Assembly: GCF_030123065.1 (NCBI RefSeq)
Contig: NZ_CP126093.1
Span: 4,160,001-4,224,000 of the forward strand
Origin: Neobacillus sp. DY30
GTDB lineage: Bacteria; Bacillota; Bacilli; Bacillales; Cytobacillaceae
Direction: 5' to 3'
Length of the DNA stretch: 64,000 nucleotides
The notes beneath the pieces are model-generated. The model worked only from the letters and a program-made list of their open reading frames with translations, made no database searches and had not been told where the DNA came from. A program made the translations under genes and the position numbers. This document shows, in pieces, positions 34,929-43,370 of this stretch; position 1 is the first letter of the stretch; each line of letters opens with the position of its first letter.

Positions 34929-36000
34929 GTTCTACACCTCGTTTGTCATCAATCTTTTTCTTAATTACTGTTCCTGTTGCATGGACAGCAATTCCAGCAG
35001 TCGCTGCCCCGATAACAGCTAACCCAACCGAATCAGGATTTATCGTTGTCTGTGTACCAGGTATTTTAGCCCTTCTCGTGTAGAACGGTCCATTATCCCA
35101 AAAATTCTGCTCTGAGCAGCCAAAGCATGGATTTCCAGATTGGATTGGGTAGCTGACACCGCCATTCCAACGCATTTCTGCACAGGAGTTATAAGTTGTC
35201 GGTCCTTTACAGCCCACTTTGTATAGGCAATACCCCTGCTTGGCGCCTTCATCATCGAATGATTCAACAAAAAGTCCAGCGTCAAAGTAGGCACGGCGGT
35301 TGCATTTATCATGAATTCGATGACGATAAAAAGCTTTAGGACGGCCAAAATGGTCTAACTCCGGTAACTTTCCAAAAGTGATAATGTGTGCAATTACCCC
35401 TGTCATCACCTCTGAAATTGGAGGACAGCCAGGTACTAGAATGGTTGGAGTATCTTTGATAAAGCTGGTCACTGGTTTGGCGCCTGTTGGGTTTGGATGT
35501 GCCGCGGCAATACCACCCCATGAAGAGCATGATCCATAAGCAACAATTGCCTGAGCTCCTGCTGCCATTTCAAGAAAAGTTTCTTTTGCTGACATTCCGC
35601 CTACCGTTAAGAAGGCGTCATTATCGGGGATACTGCCTTCAACAGCGAGTATATATTCACCTCTATAATCGTTTAAAACCTGTTTCATAGCTGCTTCAGC
35701 CTGATGGCCAGATGGTGCGGATAAAACTTCGGAGTATTCAAGGGAGATCATTTCAAGTAAAACGCTTTCAGTTTTCGGCTGTGAAGATCGAATAAATGAT
35801 TCGGAGCAGCCTGTGCAATCCTGGAATTGTAGCCAAACTACTGGTACTCTCTTCTTAATTTCCATTGCTTTCACTACTTGGTCAGACTGGGTATAGTCCA
35901 AACCTAAAGTGGCTGCTAACGCCGTACACATCTTGAGGAAATCACGCCGGCTAACCCCATGGTCGATAGCCGCTTCATACACGGTTTTCTGTCTCTTCAT
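34921..36000 (-). CDS. hyaA: [NiFe]-hydrogenase small subunit with Tat signal
   Basis: Electron-transfer subunit, 359 residues. The twin-arginine motif SRRDFLK is at 17-23, and a C-terminal membrane anchor (AVIGAATAGIAVHATGTVI) is present. Cluster ligands are seen for the proximal (DCTGCSE, GSCSSWGG), distal (HRIHDKC to YCLYKVGC) and medial clusters (NSC, NPCFGC). The positions that hold the two extra cysteines of O2-tolerant group 1d enzymes are glycine here (CTGC instead of CTCC, WGG instead of WGC), so a standard 4Fe-4S proximal cluster is predicted. The ATG at 36000 follows GGAGGGG; the frame upstream starts with TTG inside that site. Confidence 0.95.
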   Translation of the reverse strand: MKRQKTVYEAAIDHGVSRRDFLKMCTALAATLGLDYTQSDQVVKAMEIKKRVPVVWLQFQDCTGCSESFIRSSQPKTESVLLEMISLEYSEVLSAPSGHQAEAAMKQVLNDYRGEYILAVEGSIPDNDAFLTVGGMSAKETFLEMAAGAQAIVAYGSCSSWGGIAAAHPNPTGAKPVTSFIKDTPTILVPGCPPISEVMTGVIAHIITFGKLPELDHFGRPKAFYRHRIHDKCNRRAYFDAGLFVESFDDEGAKQGYCLYKVGCKGPTTYNSCAEMRWNGGVSYPIQSGNPCFGCSEQNFWDNGPFYTRRAKIPGTQTTINPDSVGLAVIGAATAGIAVHATGTVIKKKIDDKRGVEHE

Positions 36001-36141
36001 CCGTTTCCCCTCCAATATAAAATTATGTTAATATACATGATTTCAGAAAAATTGTAGTCTATTACGACTCCTTTCGTCTTGAATTTTCAAAAAAATACAC
36101 AAAGAATCCTTAACTGTATAGATAAATTATTTTTATTTATT

Positions 36142-36158
36142 AACATGGAAATCATGTT
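36142..36158. promoter_or_regulatory. Palindrome upstream of the hydrogenase operon
   Basis: AACATG-GAAAT-CATGTT is a perfect 6-5-6 inverted repeat about 140 bases before the small subunit gene. It could be an operator or part of the tatC 3' region. No Fnr box (TGTGA-N6-TCACA) was found. Confidence 0.3.
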
Positions 36159-36164
36159 TTTCCA

Positions 36165-36205
36165 CAAAAAAAGACCCCCAGAGAAATAATCTCTGAAGGC
36201 CTTAT
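36165..36205 (-). terminator. Terminator of tatC
   Basis: CCTTCAGAGA and TCTCTGGGGG pair around TTATT, and TCTTTTTTTG follows on the minus strand, just after the stop codon. Confidence 0.8.
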
Positions 36206-36215
36206 AGTCCATTAT

Positions 36216-36959
36216 TTAAGCTTCTGCAAACTCTTCTTCTTGTTCCTCAAGCTTTTTCATTCGTTTCTTATATACGAACTTCGATAAGTTTATCGAGATT
36301 TCATATAGCAGCAGTAAAGGAAGTGTCACTACAAAATCCGACATAAAATCAGGAGGAGTAATGACAATTGCGATTAAGATCAATACAAAGTATGCATACT
36401 TACGGATTTTCGATAGCACAAATGGATTAATAATTCCTAACGCTGTTAAAAACATAACGACTGCCGGCAGCTCGAACAATACTCCAAACGGAAGTGTCAT
36501 ATTCATAAGAAAGCGGAAATATTTTTCAGCTGTAAAGTTGGTTACAAACATGTCTGCTCCCATATTGACTAAGAACTCAAGCACCATTGGGAAGATGATG
36601 AAGTAACCAAAAGAAAGACCAACGATAAATAAAATAAACAGTGCCGGAATATAGGATAAGGTAATTCTTTTTTCAATAGGCTTAAGTGCCGGCTTTACAA
36701 ACATCCATATTTGGCTTGCCAAAACTGGGATGGTACCAGCGATTGCAATAACTGTTGCGATCATAAAATAAACCCAGATAATGTCACTCGGTCCGAGTAC
36801 AATCAACTTAACATCAAGACCTCGAACAAGCCAATCGTAAATATCAGTCACATAAATGAATCCAACAATAAAAAAAATAACGAACGCTACGGCCGAGATA
36901 ATTATCCGTTTACGTAACTCATCTAAATGGTCCACTAATTGTAATTCTTTATCTTCCAT
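36216..36959 (-). CDS. tatC: Sec-independent protein translocase TatC
   Basis: Six-helix membrane receptor for twin-arginine signals, 247 residues. The N-terminal DHLDELRKRI motif and the conserved first periplasmic loop with VKPALKPIEKR are visible. The pair of tatA and tatC next to the hydrogenase suggests a dedicated Tat export route for the hydrogenase small subunit, although general use is equally possible. It has its own terminator and so is not cotranscribed with the hydrogenase. Confidence 0.96.
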   Translation of the reverse strand: MEDKELQLVDHLDELRKRIIISAVAFVIFFIVGFIYVTDIYDWLVRGLDVKLIVLGPSDIIWVYFMIATVIAIAGTIPVLASQIWMFVKPALKPIEKRITLSYIPALFILFIVGLSFGYFIIFPMVLEFLVNMGADMFVTNFTAEKYFRFLMNMTLPFGVLFELPAVVMFLTALGIINPFVLSKIRKYAYFVLILIAIVITPPDFMSDFVVTLPLLLLYEISINLSKFVYKKRMKKLEEQEEEFAEA

Positions 36960-37043
36960 GTATTTCCCCTGCCAATTTCATTGGTTGAATAAGTAAACAG
37001 TTTTAATAACGTTTCAATAGTCTTAAAGATAAATGAAGAAAAA

Positions 37044-37073
37044 AAGGTGCAAGAAAGAATCTTACACCTTATT
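37044..37073 (-). terminator. Terminator of tatA
   Basis: AAGGTGTAAGA and TCTTGCACCTT form a stem overlapping the tatA stop codon and run into TTTTTTT. Since tatC follows 100 bases later on the same strand, some read-through or a separate tatC promoter is needed. Confidence 0.75.
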
Positions 37074-37263
37074 TAGTCAATTTTTGTTTTTCCTCATCTA
37101 TGTCCTTCATCACATCATCGGTTAATTCACGAGTCGATTTCTTGAATTCCTTCAATGTTTGTCCGAAAGCACGGCCAATTTCAGGCAGCTTCTTAGGTCC
37201 AAAAATAATCAAGGCTAGAGTTAGTATAAGGATTAATCCTGGTATGCCAATATTTGAGAACAT
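37069..37263 (-). CDS. tatA: Sec-independent protein translocase TatA
   Basis: A 64-residue TatA/TatE protein with one membrane helix (about 6-22), the conserved [14 protein letters not shown] hinge and an amphipathic helix, then a charged tail. It is the pore-forming partner of the downstream TatC. Confidence 0.95.
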   Translation of the reverse strand: MFSNIGIPGLILILTLALIIFGPKKLPEIGRAFGQTLKEFKKSTRELTDDVMKDIDEEKQKLTK

Positions 37264-37487
37264 TGATTTACATCCCCTTTAGTTAATTATCTTTCTACTA
37301 CGATTATAGTATTGATAAACACTTTTGAGTTAAATATACGCAATAATTCATATTAAATTCACATTATCTAAGAAAAATTACCTAGTTGTGATGTTTAGCA
37401 TTTATTTCTCTACTATTTACTCTTAACAATTTACCAAGAACAGCCCCTGAAGTCAATGTAAATATGCTTTTAAATTGTAAAAATATT

Positions 37488-37517
37488 TTGACAATTAGTT
37501 GTTTTACCGTTTATAAT
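37488..37517 (+). promoter_or_regulatory. Strong sigma-A promoter of the 79-84-residue orphan
   Basis: TTGACA and TATAAT, both perfect, are 18 bases apart, about 50 bases before the gene. The 294-base stretch 37264-37557 holds nothing else that I can see. Confidence 0.75.
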
Positions 37518-37557
37518 TTTATCAACAGAAACATATACTATTGAAATATTATATGAA

Positions 37558-37812
37558 ATGGATGTGATGAAGATGGAATTTTCACTCAGTAGTTTTGATG
37601 GAGCCCTGCCAGTAGAAGTCACCATCGATGAAGAGAACGGCAGGTATATGATTCGAAAAAGCGACAGCAGCGGGGAGTACTTTAATAGCCCTAATGAATT
37701 AATCGAATGGGTGAAAGCACACTTCCATGAGGAGGACTTCTGCCATCCAGATGAATTTAGAGGAATGCTCGATAAACTAGCTGATTATGAATTAAATGGC
37801 TCCTATTTTTAA
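37558..37812 (+). CDS. Small acidic protein of unknown function
   Basis: A protein of 79 to 84 residues that I cannot place in a family. It is acidic and seems to be an alpha/beta single domain: FDGALPVEVTIDEENGRYMI, then FNSPNELIEWVKAHF and a C-terminal helix DEFRGMLDKLADYEL. The ATG at 37573 is the best start, with GGATG eight bases upstream; the ATG at 37558 is in frame. It has a perfect -35/-10 promoter and a strong terminator, so it is a real single-gene unit. Confidence 0.72.
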   Translation: MDVMKMEFSLSSFDGALPVEVTIDEENGRYMIRKSDSSGEYFNSPNELIEWVKAHFHEEDFCHPDEFRGMLDKLADYELNGSYF

Positions 37813-37815
37813 AAA

Positions 37816-37846
37816 CGAAAGAAGCATCACGACGATGCTTCTTTCT
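37816..37846. terminator. Bidirectional terminator between the orphan and plsC
   Basis: GAAAGAAGCATC and GATGCTTCTTTC form a perfect 12 bp stem between convergent genes. Confidence 0.88.
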
Positions 37847-38566
37847 TTATGATGCCATACTAGTATCATCCAGGTTTTTAATGATTAGTTGGCGGACTTC
37901 GTCAGTTAGTTGTTTATAGTCCTCATGGATTGGGTTAATTGGATGTCCTATAGTTACCTTTATATTTGCTGGTTTTATGAGGCGTCCATTTTTTTCAAAA
38001 ACATCTGCTGTACCTTTTATTGCAATCGGAACAATCGGCACTCCTGCATCTTGTGCAAGCCGAAAACCTCCCACTTTAAATGCCTGTACTGGGCCGCCCA
38101 TACTCCTCTTTCCCTCTGGAAAAATTACAAATGAATGACCTTCTTTAATTAATTCTACAGCTTCTTTCATATTGTTAACTGCTTGCTCGCGGTTTTTACG
38201 ATCTATAAGTACACAATTAAGTGCATCTAACCATGAGGATAAAATCGGCACTTTTTTCACTTCGATTTTCGATACAAAGCCAAATGGCTTATCAATCGCT
38301 GCCAAAAGTACTGGAATATCAATATCACTTTCATGGTTGGCTATAAAAACAACTGGTCCTTCAGGAATTAATTTCAAACCCGCTACGCTAACCTTTGAAC
38401 CTGTCAACTTCATAAAGGTTTTAGAAAAATGCTGTGGGTAGGCATGAGCCATTTTATCTCGTTCCTGGACTGGCAAATGCCTCAGCGTCTTTAATCTGGC
38501 TAGCTGCGGGATACTATAAATTAAATAACCGCTGATGTACAAAAAGCATATGATTAGCCTAAACAT
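37847..38566 (-). CDS. plsC: 1-acyl-sn-glycerol-3-phosphate acyltransferase family protein
   Basis: A 239-residue PlsC-type acyltransferase for phospholipid synthesis, with the HxxxxD motif in ANHESDID at about 74-81 and the FPEGKRSMGG block that binds the glycerol phosphate. One N-terminal hydrophobic helix should anchor it to the membrane. It lies upstream of the terminator region before dfrA, as the acyltransferase ypkP does near dfrA-thyB in B. subtilis. Confidence 0.9.
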   Translation of the reverse strand: MFRLIICFLYISGYLIYSIPQLARLKTLRHLPVQERDKMAHAYPQHFSKTFMKLTGSKVSVAGLKLIPEGPVVFIANHESDIDIPVLLAAIDKPFGFVSKIEVKKVPILSSWLDALNCVLIDRKNREQAVNNMKEAVELIKEGHSFVIFPEGKRSMGGPVQAFKVGGFRLAQDAGVPIVPIAIKGTADVFEKNGRLIKPANIKVTIGHPINPIHEDYKQLTDEVRQLIIKNLDDTSMAS

Positions 38567-38649
38567 AGGTTCCCCCTTTTATCATTCTAAAATATTATAA
38601 AGCAGCAAAGGAAAATTTGTTTAGGCATAATGCTATTTTTTTCAAAAAT

Positions 38650-38685
38650 AAAAAAGACAGCACCATTAATGGCTGCCTTTTATAA
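38650..38685 (-). terminator. Terminator of the thyA-dfrA operon
   Basis: A stem formed by GGCAGCCATT and AATGGTGCTGTC, with one mismatch, runs into TTTTTTATTTTTG on the minus strand. Confidence 0.8.
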
Positions 38686-39166
38686 TGCGGTCATAAATTC
38701 TATATTCGTATTTGTAAGGATTTTTCTCATCCTTAATCCCTTTTTCACAGGAGACAAGCTCCCATTCACGTTCATTGAACTCAGGAAAATAGGTATCTCC
38801 CTCAAACTCTTCGTATATATGTGTGATGTAAAGGCGGTCTGCATAAGCAAACGTTTCTTTAAAGATTTCAGCACCGCCAATGACGAAGATTTCATCATCC
38901 TGTTTTCGGGAATATTCAACAAATTCCTCCATCGAATAGAAGATGGTCACATCATTACTTTTATAATCCAATTGGCGAGTAATCACGATATTTTCTCTGC
39001 CTGGAAGAGCTCTGCCAATTGATTCATGCGTTTTTCTTCCCATTGCAATCGGGTGTCCCATTGTCGTACGTTTAAAGAATTTTAAATCCTCTGGCAAATG
39101 CCATGGCAATTCATTATCTTTACCAATGACTCTATTTTCATCCATAGCAACAATAAAAGATATCAT
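38666..39166 (-). CDS. dfrA: Dihydrofolate reductase
   Basis: A 166-residue DHFR. The N-terminal [15 protein letters not shown] and [13 protein letters not shown] segments hold the substrate-binding residues, and GRKTHESIG and FVIGGAEIF hold the NADPH sites. It overlaps thyA by four bases, so the folate cycle pair is coupled: ThyA makes dihydrofolate and DHFR recycles it. Confidence 0.97.
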   Translation of the reverse strand: MISFIVAMDENRVIGKDNELPWHLPEDLKFFKRTTMGHPIAMGRKTHESIGRALPGRENIVITRQLDYKSNDVTIFYSMEEFVEYSRKQDDEIFVIGGAEIFKETFAYADRLYITHIYEEFEGDTYFPEFNEREWELVSCEKGIKDEKNPYKYEYRIYDRIIKGSH

Positions 39167-39957
39167 ACTGAGACTACTCCTTTAATATGCGGATGTGGGT
39201 CATAACCTTCTAAAGAGAAATCTTCGAATTCAAACGAGAATATATCCTTTACGTTTGGATTGATCTTCAACTTAGGTAATGCACGAGGTTCTCGCTCCAT
39301 TTGCATTTTCACTTGTTCCAAATGGTTTTGATAGATATGGACATCACCAAACGAGTGCACAAATTCACCAGGTTCTAAATCACATACCTGAGCAATCATC
39401 ATCGTCAATAACGCGTAAGAGGCGATATTGAATGGTACACCTAAGAATACATCTGCTGAACGTTGATACAACTGACAAGATAATTTCCCGTCTACAACGT
39501 AAAATTGGAACAAGCAATGACATGGTGCCAGCGCCATTTTATCAATCTCTGCGACATTCCAAGCATTTACAATCAGTCTGCGTGAATTAGGATTCGTCTT
39601 AATTTGATGTATTAAATCACTGATTTGGTCTACTGTCGTTCCATCGGCACCCGTCCATGAGCGCCATTGGTGTCCATATACAGGTCCTAGTTCACCGTTT
39701 TCATCAGCCCATTCATTCCAAATACGTACACCATTTTCCTGCAAGTAACGGACATTGGTATCGCCATTTAAAAACCATAGCAACTCATAGATAATCGATT
39801 TTAAGTGTAGCTTTTTTGTAGTTAGTAAAGGAAATCCTTCTTGTAAATCAAATCTCATTTGGTAGCCAAAAGTACTGATTGTCCCTGTTCCGGTACGATC
39901 ACCCTTTTCATGGCCATTTTTTAAAACATGCTCGCATAGATCTAAATACTGCTTCAA
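39163..39957 (-). CDS. thyA: Thymidylate synthase
   Basis: A 264-residue ThyA-type (ThyB in B. subtilis naming) thymidylate synthase. The catalytic cysteine is in [10 protein letters not shown], and the folate and dUMP sites [17 protein letters not shown] and [10 protein letters not shown] are present. First gene of the thyA-dfrA pair. Confidence 0.97.
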   Translation of the reverse strand: MKQYLDLCEHVLKNGHEKGDRTGTGTISTFGYQMRFDLQEGFPLLTTKKLHLKSIIYELLWFLNGDTNVRYLQENGVRIWNEWADENGELGPVYGHQWRSWTGADGTTVDQISDLIHQIKTNPNSRRLIVNAWNVAEIDKMALAPCHCLFQFYVVDGKLSCQLYQRSADVFLGVPFNIASYALLTMMIAQVCDLEPGEFVHSFGDVHIYQNHLEQVKMQMEREPRALPKLKINPNVKDIFSFEFEDFSLEGYDPHPHIKGVVSV

Positions 39958-40002
39958 AACTTACACTCCCTTGTCCTTACATATGTTTTTCATTTTACCA
40001 CA

Positions 40003-40716
40003 TTAAGAGCGTTCGTGTAGCCTTTGAAAGAAGTCAAACGTCTGAGGAGCTAGTTTTTTCAATTCTAACTTTGTTTTATCATTTAGGTAATACATGGCAA
40101 AGGTTTCAGCAAAGTATTCCTCAGCATGCAGGATAAAATAAGAATTCCCAGGAAACAATATTCCTCGTTCTTCTTCCCAAATCAGTTGAAACTCTTTATC
40201 TTTACTAATATTCTGGAATACAAGGTTATCAATTGAATGGGCAATTTCGTGCAGCTCTAAATTTACAGAGCCATGACCTTTTCCTTTTTCACTGTGCCCT
40301 ATTTTAACCAAAACTACCTGCGAGCCGCCAATTCCGGGTACCTCATCCCACGTTGTTTGTGTATTGTAGCCTCGTGGAATTTGCCCGGCTAAGTAGCGTG
40401 CAGTTTGGTTGTCGGTTAATTTTCCTGTAAATAGCTTAAGAGTAATATCTTCTTCGTTGATTTTTTCTAAAAGAGTTTCAGGCAAATTGGATATTCTAGT
40501 GATAATTCCTGCAGCAGCTTTTTCATCAAAAAGGCTTTTAGGTAATAAAATTATTTCGTTTAATGGTTGAAGAGAGGATTCGTTTTTTATTAATTGATAG
40601 AGTTCAGAGTTTCTCGGATAATCACCTAATGGAATACTGTCAAATGAGGCTTGCGAGGTGGTAATCATTGATAAAAACAAGCCGGCTATGATGGAGGAAA
40701 CAACCCATTTACGCAT
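40003..40716 (-). CDS. Secreted lethal-factor-like / Pro-Pro endopeptidase-type metalloprotease
   Basis: A 237-residue protein with a signal peptide (cleavage probably after the ASQA-like TSQAS region near residue 23). The zinc motif HEIAH is at 156-160, and the glutamate-rich AEEYFAETFAMYYL segment at 198-211 supplies the third ligand. This layout is that of the anthrax-lethal-factor-like (ATLF) domain, shared by lethal factor and the small secreted Pro-Pro endopeptidases of clostridia and paenibacilli. It is probably a secreted protease acting on surface or host-associated proteins; the cleavage preference cannot be read here. A hairpin overlaps the ribosome binding site. Confidence 0.82.
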   Translation of the reverse strand: MRKWVVSSIIAGLFLSMITTSQASFDSIPLGDYPRNSELYQLIKNESSLQPLNEIILLPKSLFDEKAAAGIITRISNLPETLLEKINEEDITLKLFTGKLTDNQTARYLAGQIPRGYNTQTTWDEVPGIGGSQVVLVKIGHSEKGKGHGSVNLELHEIAHSIDNLVFQNISKDKEFQLIWEEERGILFPGNSYFILHAEEYFAETFAMYYLNDKTKLELKKLAPQTFDFFQRLHERS

Positions 40717-40728
40717 AATATAATCCTC

Positions 40729-40751
40729 CTAGTAAATAAGTACTTTACTAG
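40729..40751. promoter_or_regulatory. Inverted repeat before the metalloprotease gene
   Basis: CTAGTAAA and TTTACTAG are perfect eight-base arms around seven bases. On the minus strand it follows a TATAAT box (40755-40760) and its last bases overlap the AGGAGG ribosome binding site. It could be an operator at the transcription start or an mRNA hairpin that limits translation. Confidence 0.5.
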
Positions 40752-40809
40752 AATTATAACATGCTAGATTGTACGGAATAATTGGTAATTAATTGGTGGA
40801 ATCGAGCAA

Positions 40810-40878
40810 CGCAGATATATCCACATTTTCGCAGATAAATTCGATTATACGCAGATATTTCAGATTTATCGCAGATAT
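40810..40878. repeat. CGCAGATA intergenic repeat array, four units
   Basis: CGCAGATA starts at 40810, 40830, 40850 and 40870, exactly 20 bases apart. The bases between units are AT-rich and vary. This is the best copy of a family also seen at 11315, 14994 (inverted) and as a single unit at 54735. Confidence 0.8.
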
Positions 40879-40922
40879 ATTTTCCAAGTTACTTAATCTA
40901 ATCGAAAAACACATATAAAACA

Positions 40923-40955
40923 AAGAAAAGCTGCCTAAATACGGCAGCTTTCCTC
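40923..40955 (-). terminator. Terminator of the TelA-TerD operon
   Basis: GAAAGCTGCCGT and AGGCAGCTTTTC form a strong hairpin, followed by TTTG on the minus strand, after the last TerD gene. Confidence 0.8.
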
Positions 40956-40961
40956 AAAACA

Positions 40962-41540
40962 CTATACTTCTAAACCGTAATTCCGGCAAAGTGCAGCTAA
41001 TCCACCGGAAAATCCGCTTCCGATGGCGTTGAATTTCCATTCACCGTTGTGACGATAAAGCTCACAAATAACGACTGCGGTTTCTACAGAAAAGTCTTCA
41101 CCTAGGTCAAATCGAAGGATTTCACGGTTGGTTTCTTCGTCAAACAACCGGGCGAATGCATTGGAAACCTGACCAAAATTTTGGTTCCTTTCGTCTGCTT
41201 CGTGAATCGTTACAGCAATCGCAATCCGGTGTACATGTGATGGAACCTTGCTGAAATCAATTCTTATTTGCTCGTCGTCGCCATCACCTTCACCTGTGCG
41301 GTTATCTCCAGTATGCTCCACACCGCCTGAGGCATGTACTAAATTATTATAGAAAATAAAGTCTAAGTCTTGAGTTACCCGCCCATTGGCATCGGTTAAA
41401 AATGCAGAGGCGTCAAGGTCGAAATCATGTCCTCCATGATAGCGGTTTGTATCCCATCCAAGCCCGATAACAGCCTTTGTCAGTCCAGGATTTGTTTTTG
41501 TTAAATCTATTCTTTGTCCTTTAGATAAATTGATGCCCAT
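40962..41540 (-). CDS. TerD-family stress protein
   Basis: A 192-residue TerD protein with the family start [19 protein letters not shown] and the double calcium-binding acidic loops DLDASAFL and [14 protein letters not shown]. TerD proteins bind Ca2+ and are linked to tellurite, metal and envelope stress. Last gene of the YceG-TelA-TerD-TerD operon. It resembles the B. subtilis YceC/YceD/YceE set. Confidence 0.93.
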   Translation of the reverse strand: MGINLSKGQRIDLTKTNPGLTKAVIGLGWDTNRYHGGHDFDLDASAFLTDANGRVTQDLDFIFYNNLVHASGGVEHTGDNRTGEGDGDDEQIRIDFSKVPSHVHRIAIAVTIHEADERNQNFGQVSNAFARLFDEETNREILRFDLGEDFSVETAVVICELYRHNGEWKFNAIGSGFSGGLAALCRNYGLEV

Positions 41541-41600
41541 CTATCTCACCTCTTCAGAACTTGATATAAGAAGGAACAAGCTGCGCCTGTTCCTTAAAGA

Positions 41601-42227
41601 TTAAGAATAAGAACGTACTACTTCACTTAAGCTGGCAGCGTTTGTACCAGTGCCAACAGCTGCGAACTTCCACTCTGTATTGTGGCGGTAAATTTCACCA
41701 ACCACTAATGATGTTTTGCCGCTATAATCATCTGATAAGTTATAACGGATCATTTCTTGTCCATTAGTTGGATTTACTACACGAATAAATGCATTGCGGA
41801 TCATGCCGAAGTGCTGCTTTCTTTTTACGCAATCATAAATGTTAACGACAAACACAAGCTTTTGTACGCTTGATGGAACACGGCTTAGTTCTACCATTAC
41901 TTGCTCGTCGTCACCGTCTCCGTCACCTGTTAAGTTGTCTCCAGAGTGCTGTACGCTGCCATCTTTGCTCTTCAAGTTACCAAAGTAAATAACGTCATTG
42001 TTGTTTTGAATTTTATCGTTAGCACCTAGTAAAATTACAGAAGCATCACAGTCTATGTTAGCACCTCCGCCAGCTCCTCCGCCGCCAAACAATCCGCCGA
42101 AGAGACCGCCGCCTCCGCTTTTACCATTTTGAACTGGATCCCAGCCCAATCCTACCATAATTTTAGTTAGTCCTGGATTTCCTTTTGTTAAATCTACTCT
42201 TTGACCTTTTTGTAAGCTAATAGCCAT
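41601..42227 (-). CDS. TerD-family protein with a glycine-rich insert
   Basis: A 208-residue TerD protein (start ATG at 42227 after GAGGTGA). Unlike the other two TerD proteins here it has a glycine-rich stretch at about residues 29-48 (GGLFGGLFGGGGAGGG), directly before the first acidic calcium loop NIDCDASVIL, where the others have the [10 protein letters not shown]-type sequence. The second loop GDNLTGDGDGDDEQ is intact. It lies between TelA and the last TerD gene. Confidence 0.92.
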   Translation of the reverse strand: MAISLQKGQRVDLTKGNPGLTKIMVGLGWDPVQNGKSGGGGLFGGLFGGGGAGGGANIDCDASVILLGANDKIQNNNDVIYFGNLKSKDGSVQHSGDNLTGDGDGDDEQVMVELSRVPSSVQKLVFVVNIYDCVKRKQHFGMIRNAFIRVVNPTNGQEMIRYNLSDDYSGKTSLVVGEIYRHNTEWKFAAVGTGTNAASLSEVVRSYS

Positions 42228-42269
42228 AAAATTCACCTCATAAAATAAATTTTTTATTTTAACAATCAA

Positions 42270-43367
42270 TTAGTATTGTTGTTTCAATTTCTTAAAGTTA
42301 TCCTGCAGCTGTTCTAGGCGTTTTGTTCCTTCTACACGCAGGCGTTTGTTTTCTTCTTCGATGGCTCTTGTTTCCTGCATACCTTTGATGATAATATTCC
42401 AGGATTCCTCGATGGTCTCGATTTTAATGCTTGGACCGCCTGCGAGCCTTGCAATATCAGTACTTTGCTTCGAAATATTGGATGCATTCTTCAAGAGCAT
42501 CTCATTCGTGCGGCGATCAAGCTCACTCATGGAGTCAGCGACAAGTTTCTGCCTTTTCGCGGCGACCGCTTGAATGAGTCCATTTTTAAAAATCGGAATC
42601 GTTGTGACGAAAGCAGAATTGATTTTTCCAATCAGCTTCGTATTACCTCTTTGCAGCAAGCGGATTTGCGGTGCTGTCTGCAGCGCTACCATCTTAGCCA
42701 TTTCAAGGTCATAAATCCGCTGTTCTAAAGCCTCAATCGCATTTTTTAACGTATCCAATTGCATCGAAGCAATCTGATCACCTGCGGCAACACGGTTTTC
42801 CAACTGTGGCAATTGGTTGTTTTTAAGATCTTCCACTTTCATTTCACCGGCTACCACATATTTTTCAAGGGTCAAATAATATTGATAATTTTGCTCATAC
42901 ATTTGCTCTAGCATTTTCGTGGAATCAACCATTTCATTCTGGTACTTCGAAATTTCCACGTATACCTTATCAATCTCAGAGCCCATGGTTTGGTATTTTC
43001 CAAAGACTTTTTCAATCATTTTCTCGCCTTTTTTAAAAAGCTTGCCGAAAAATCCGGTAGAAGTTTTTTGAAAGTCCTTTGGATCAAACTTATCCATAAT
43101 TTTGGTAAGCTGCTTTAGAAGCTCCCCTGAATCTTCAACCTTCGTGGTGCGCATATTCCCTAAAATTTGATCAGAGAAACGGGAGATTTGTACAGCAGGC
43201 TCTTTCCCAAACTCTAAGATCTTTATCTGATCTCGTTCATCAATAGACCGTGCCAGATTTTGAACTTCTGTTTCCTTTCTGAGGGTAAGTTTAATATCTG
43301 AAATCTTTGCATCACTTAGTGTATCCTCAGTCATTAAGTTAGCAGATTGATTTTGTGGTAGATTCAC
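42270..43367 (-). CDS. TelA/KlaA-family toxic anion resistance protein
   Basis: A 365-residue TelA protein (B. subtilis YceH type), rich in long charged helices and predicted coiled coils, with the family segment QTAPQIRLLQRGN and the KINSAFVTTIPIFKNGL region. The start is probably the GTG at 43367, eight bases after AAGGGGAG. TelA is a regular partner of TerD and TerC; its mechanism is not known. It follows YceG by three bases. Confidence 0.92.
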   Translation of the reverse strand: MNLPQNQSANLMTEDTLSDAKISDIKLTLRKETEVQNLARSIDERDQIKILEFGKEPAVQISRFSDQILGNMRTTKVEDSGELLKQLTKIMDKFDPKDFQKTSTGFFGKLFKKGEKMIEKVFGKYQTMGSEIDKVYVEISKYQNEMVDSTKMLEQMYEQNYQYYLTLEKYVVAGEMKVEDLKNNQLPQLENRVAAGDQIASMQLDTLKNAIEALEQRIYDLEMAKMVALQTAPQIRLLQRGNTKLIGKINSAFVTTIPIFKNGLIQAVAAKRQKLVADSMSELDRRTNEMLLKNASNISKQSTDIARLAGGPSIKIETIEESWNIIIKGMQETRAIEEENKRLRVEGTKRLEQLQDNFKKLKQQY

Positions 43368-43370
43368 TCT

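Noticed and set aside
34921-36000. O2-tolerant group 1d hydrogenase
   Set aside because: Both extra cysteines of the proximal 4Fe-3S cluster are replaced by glycine.
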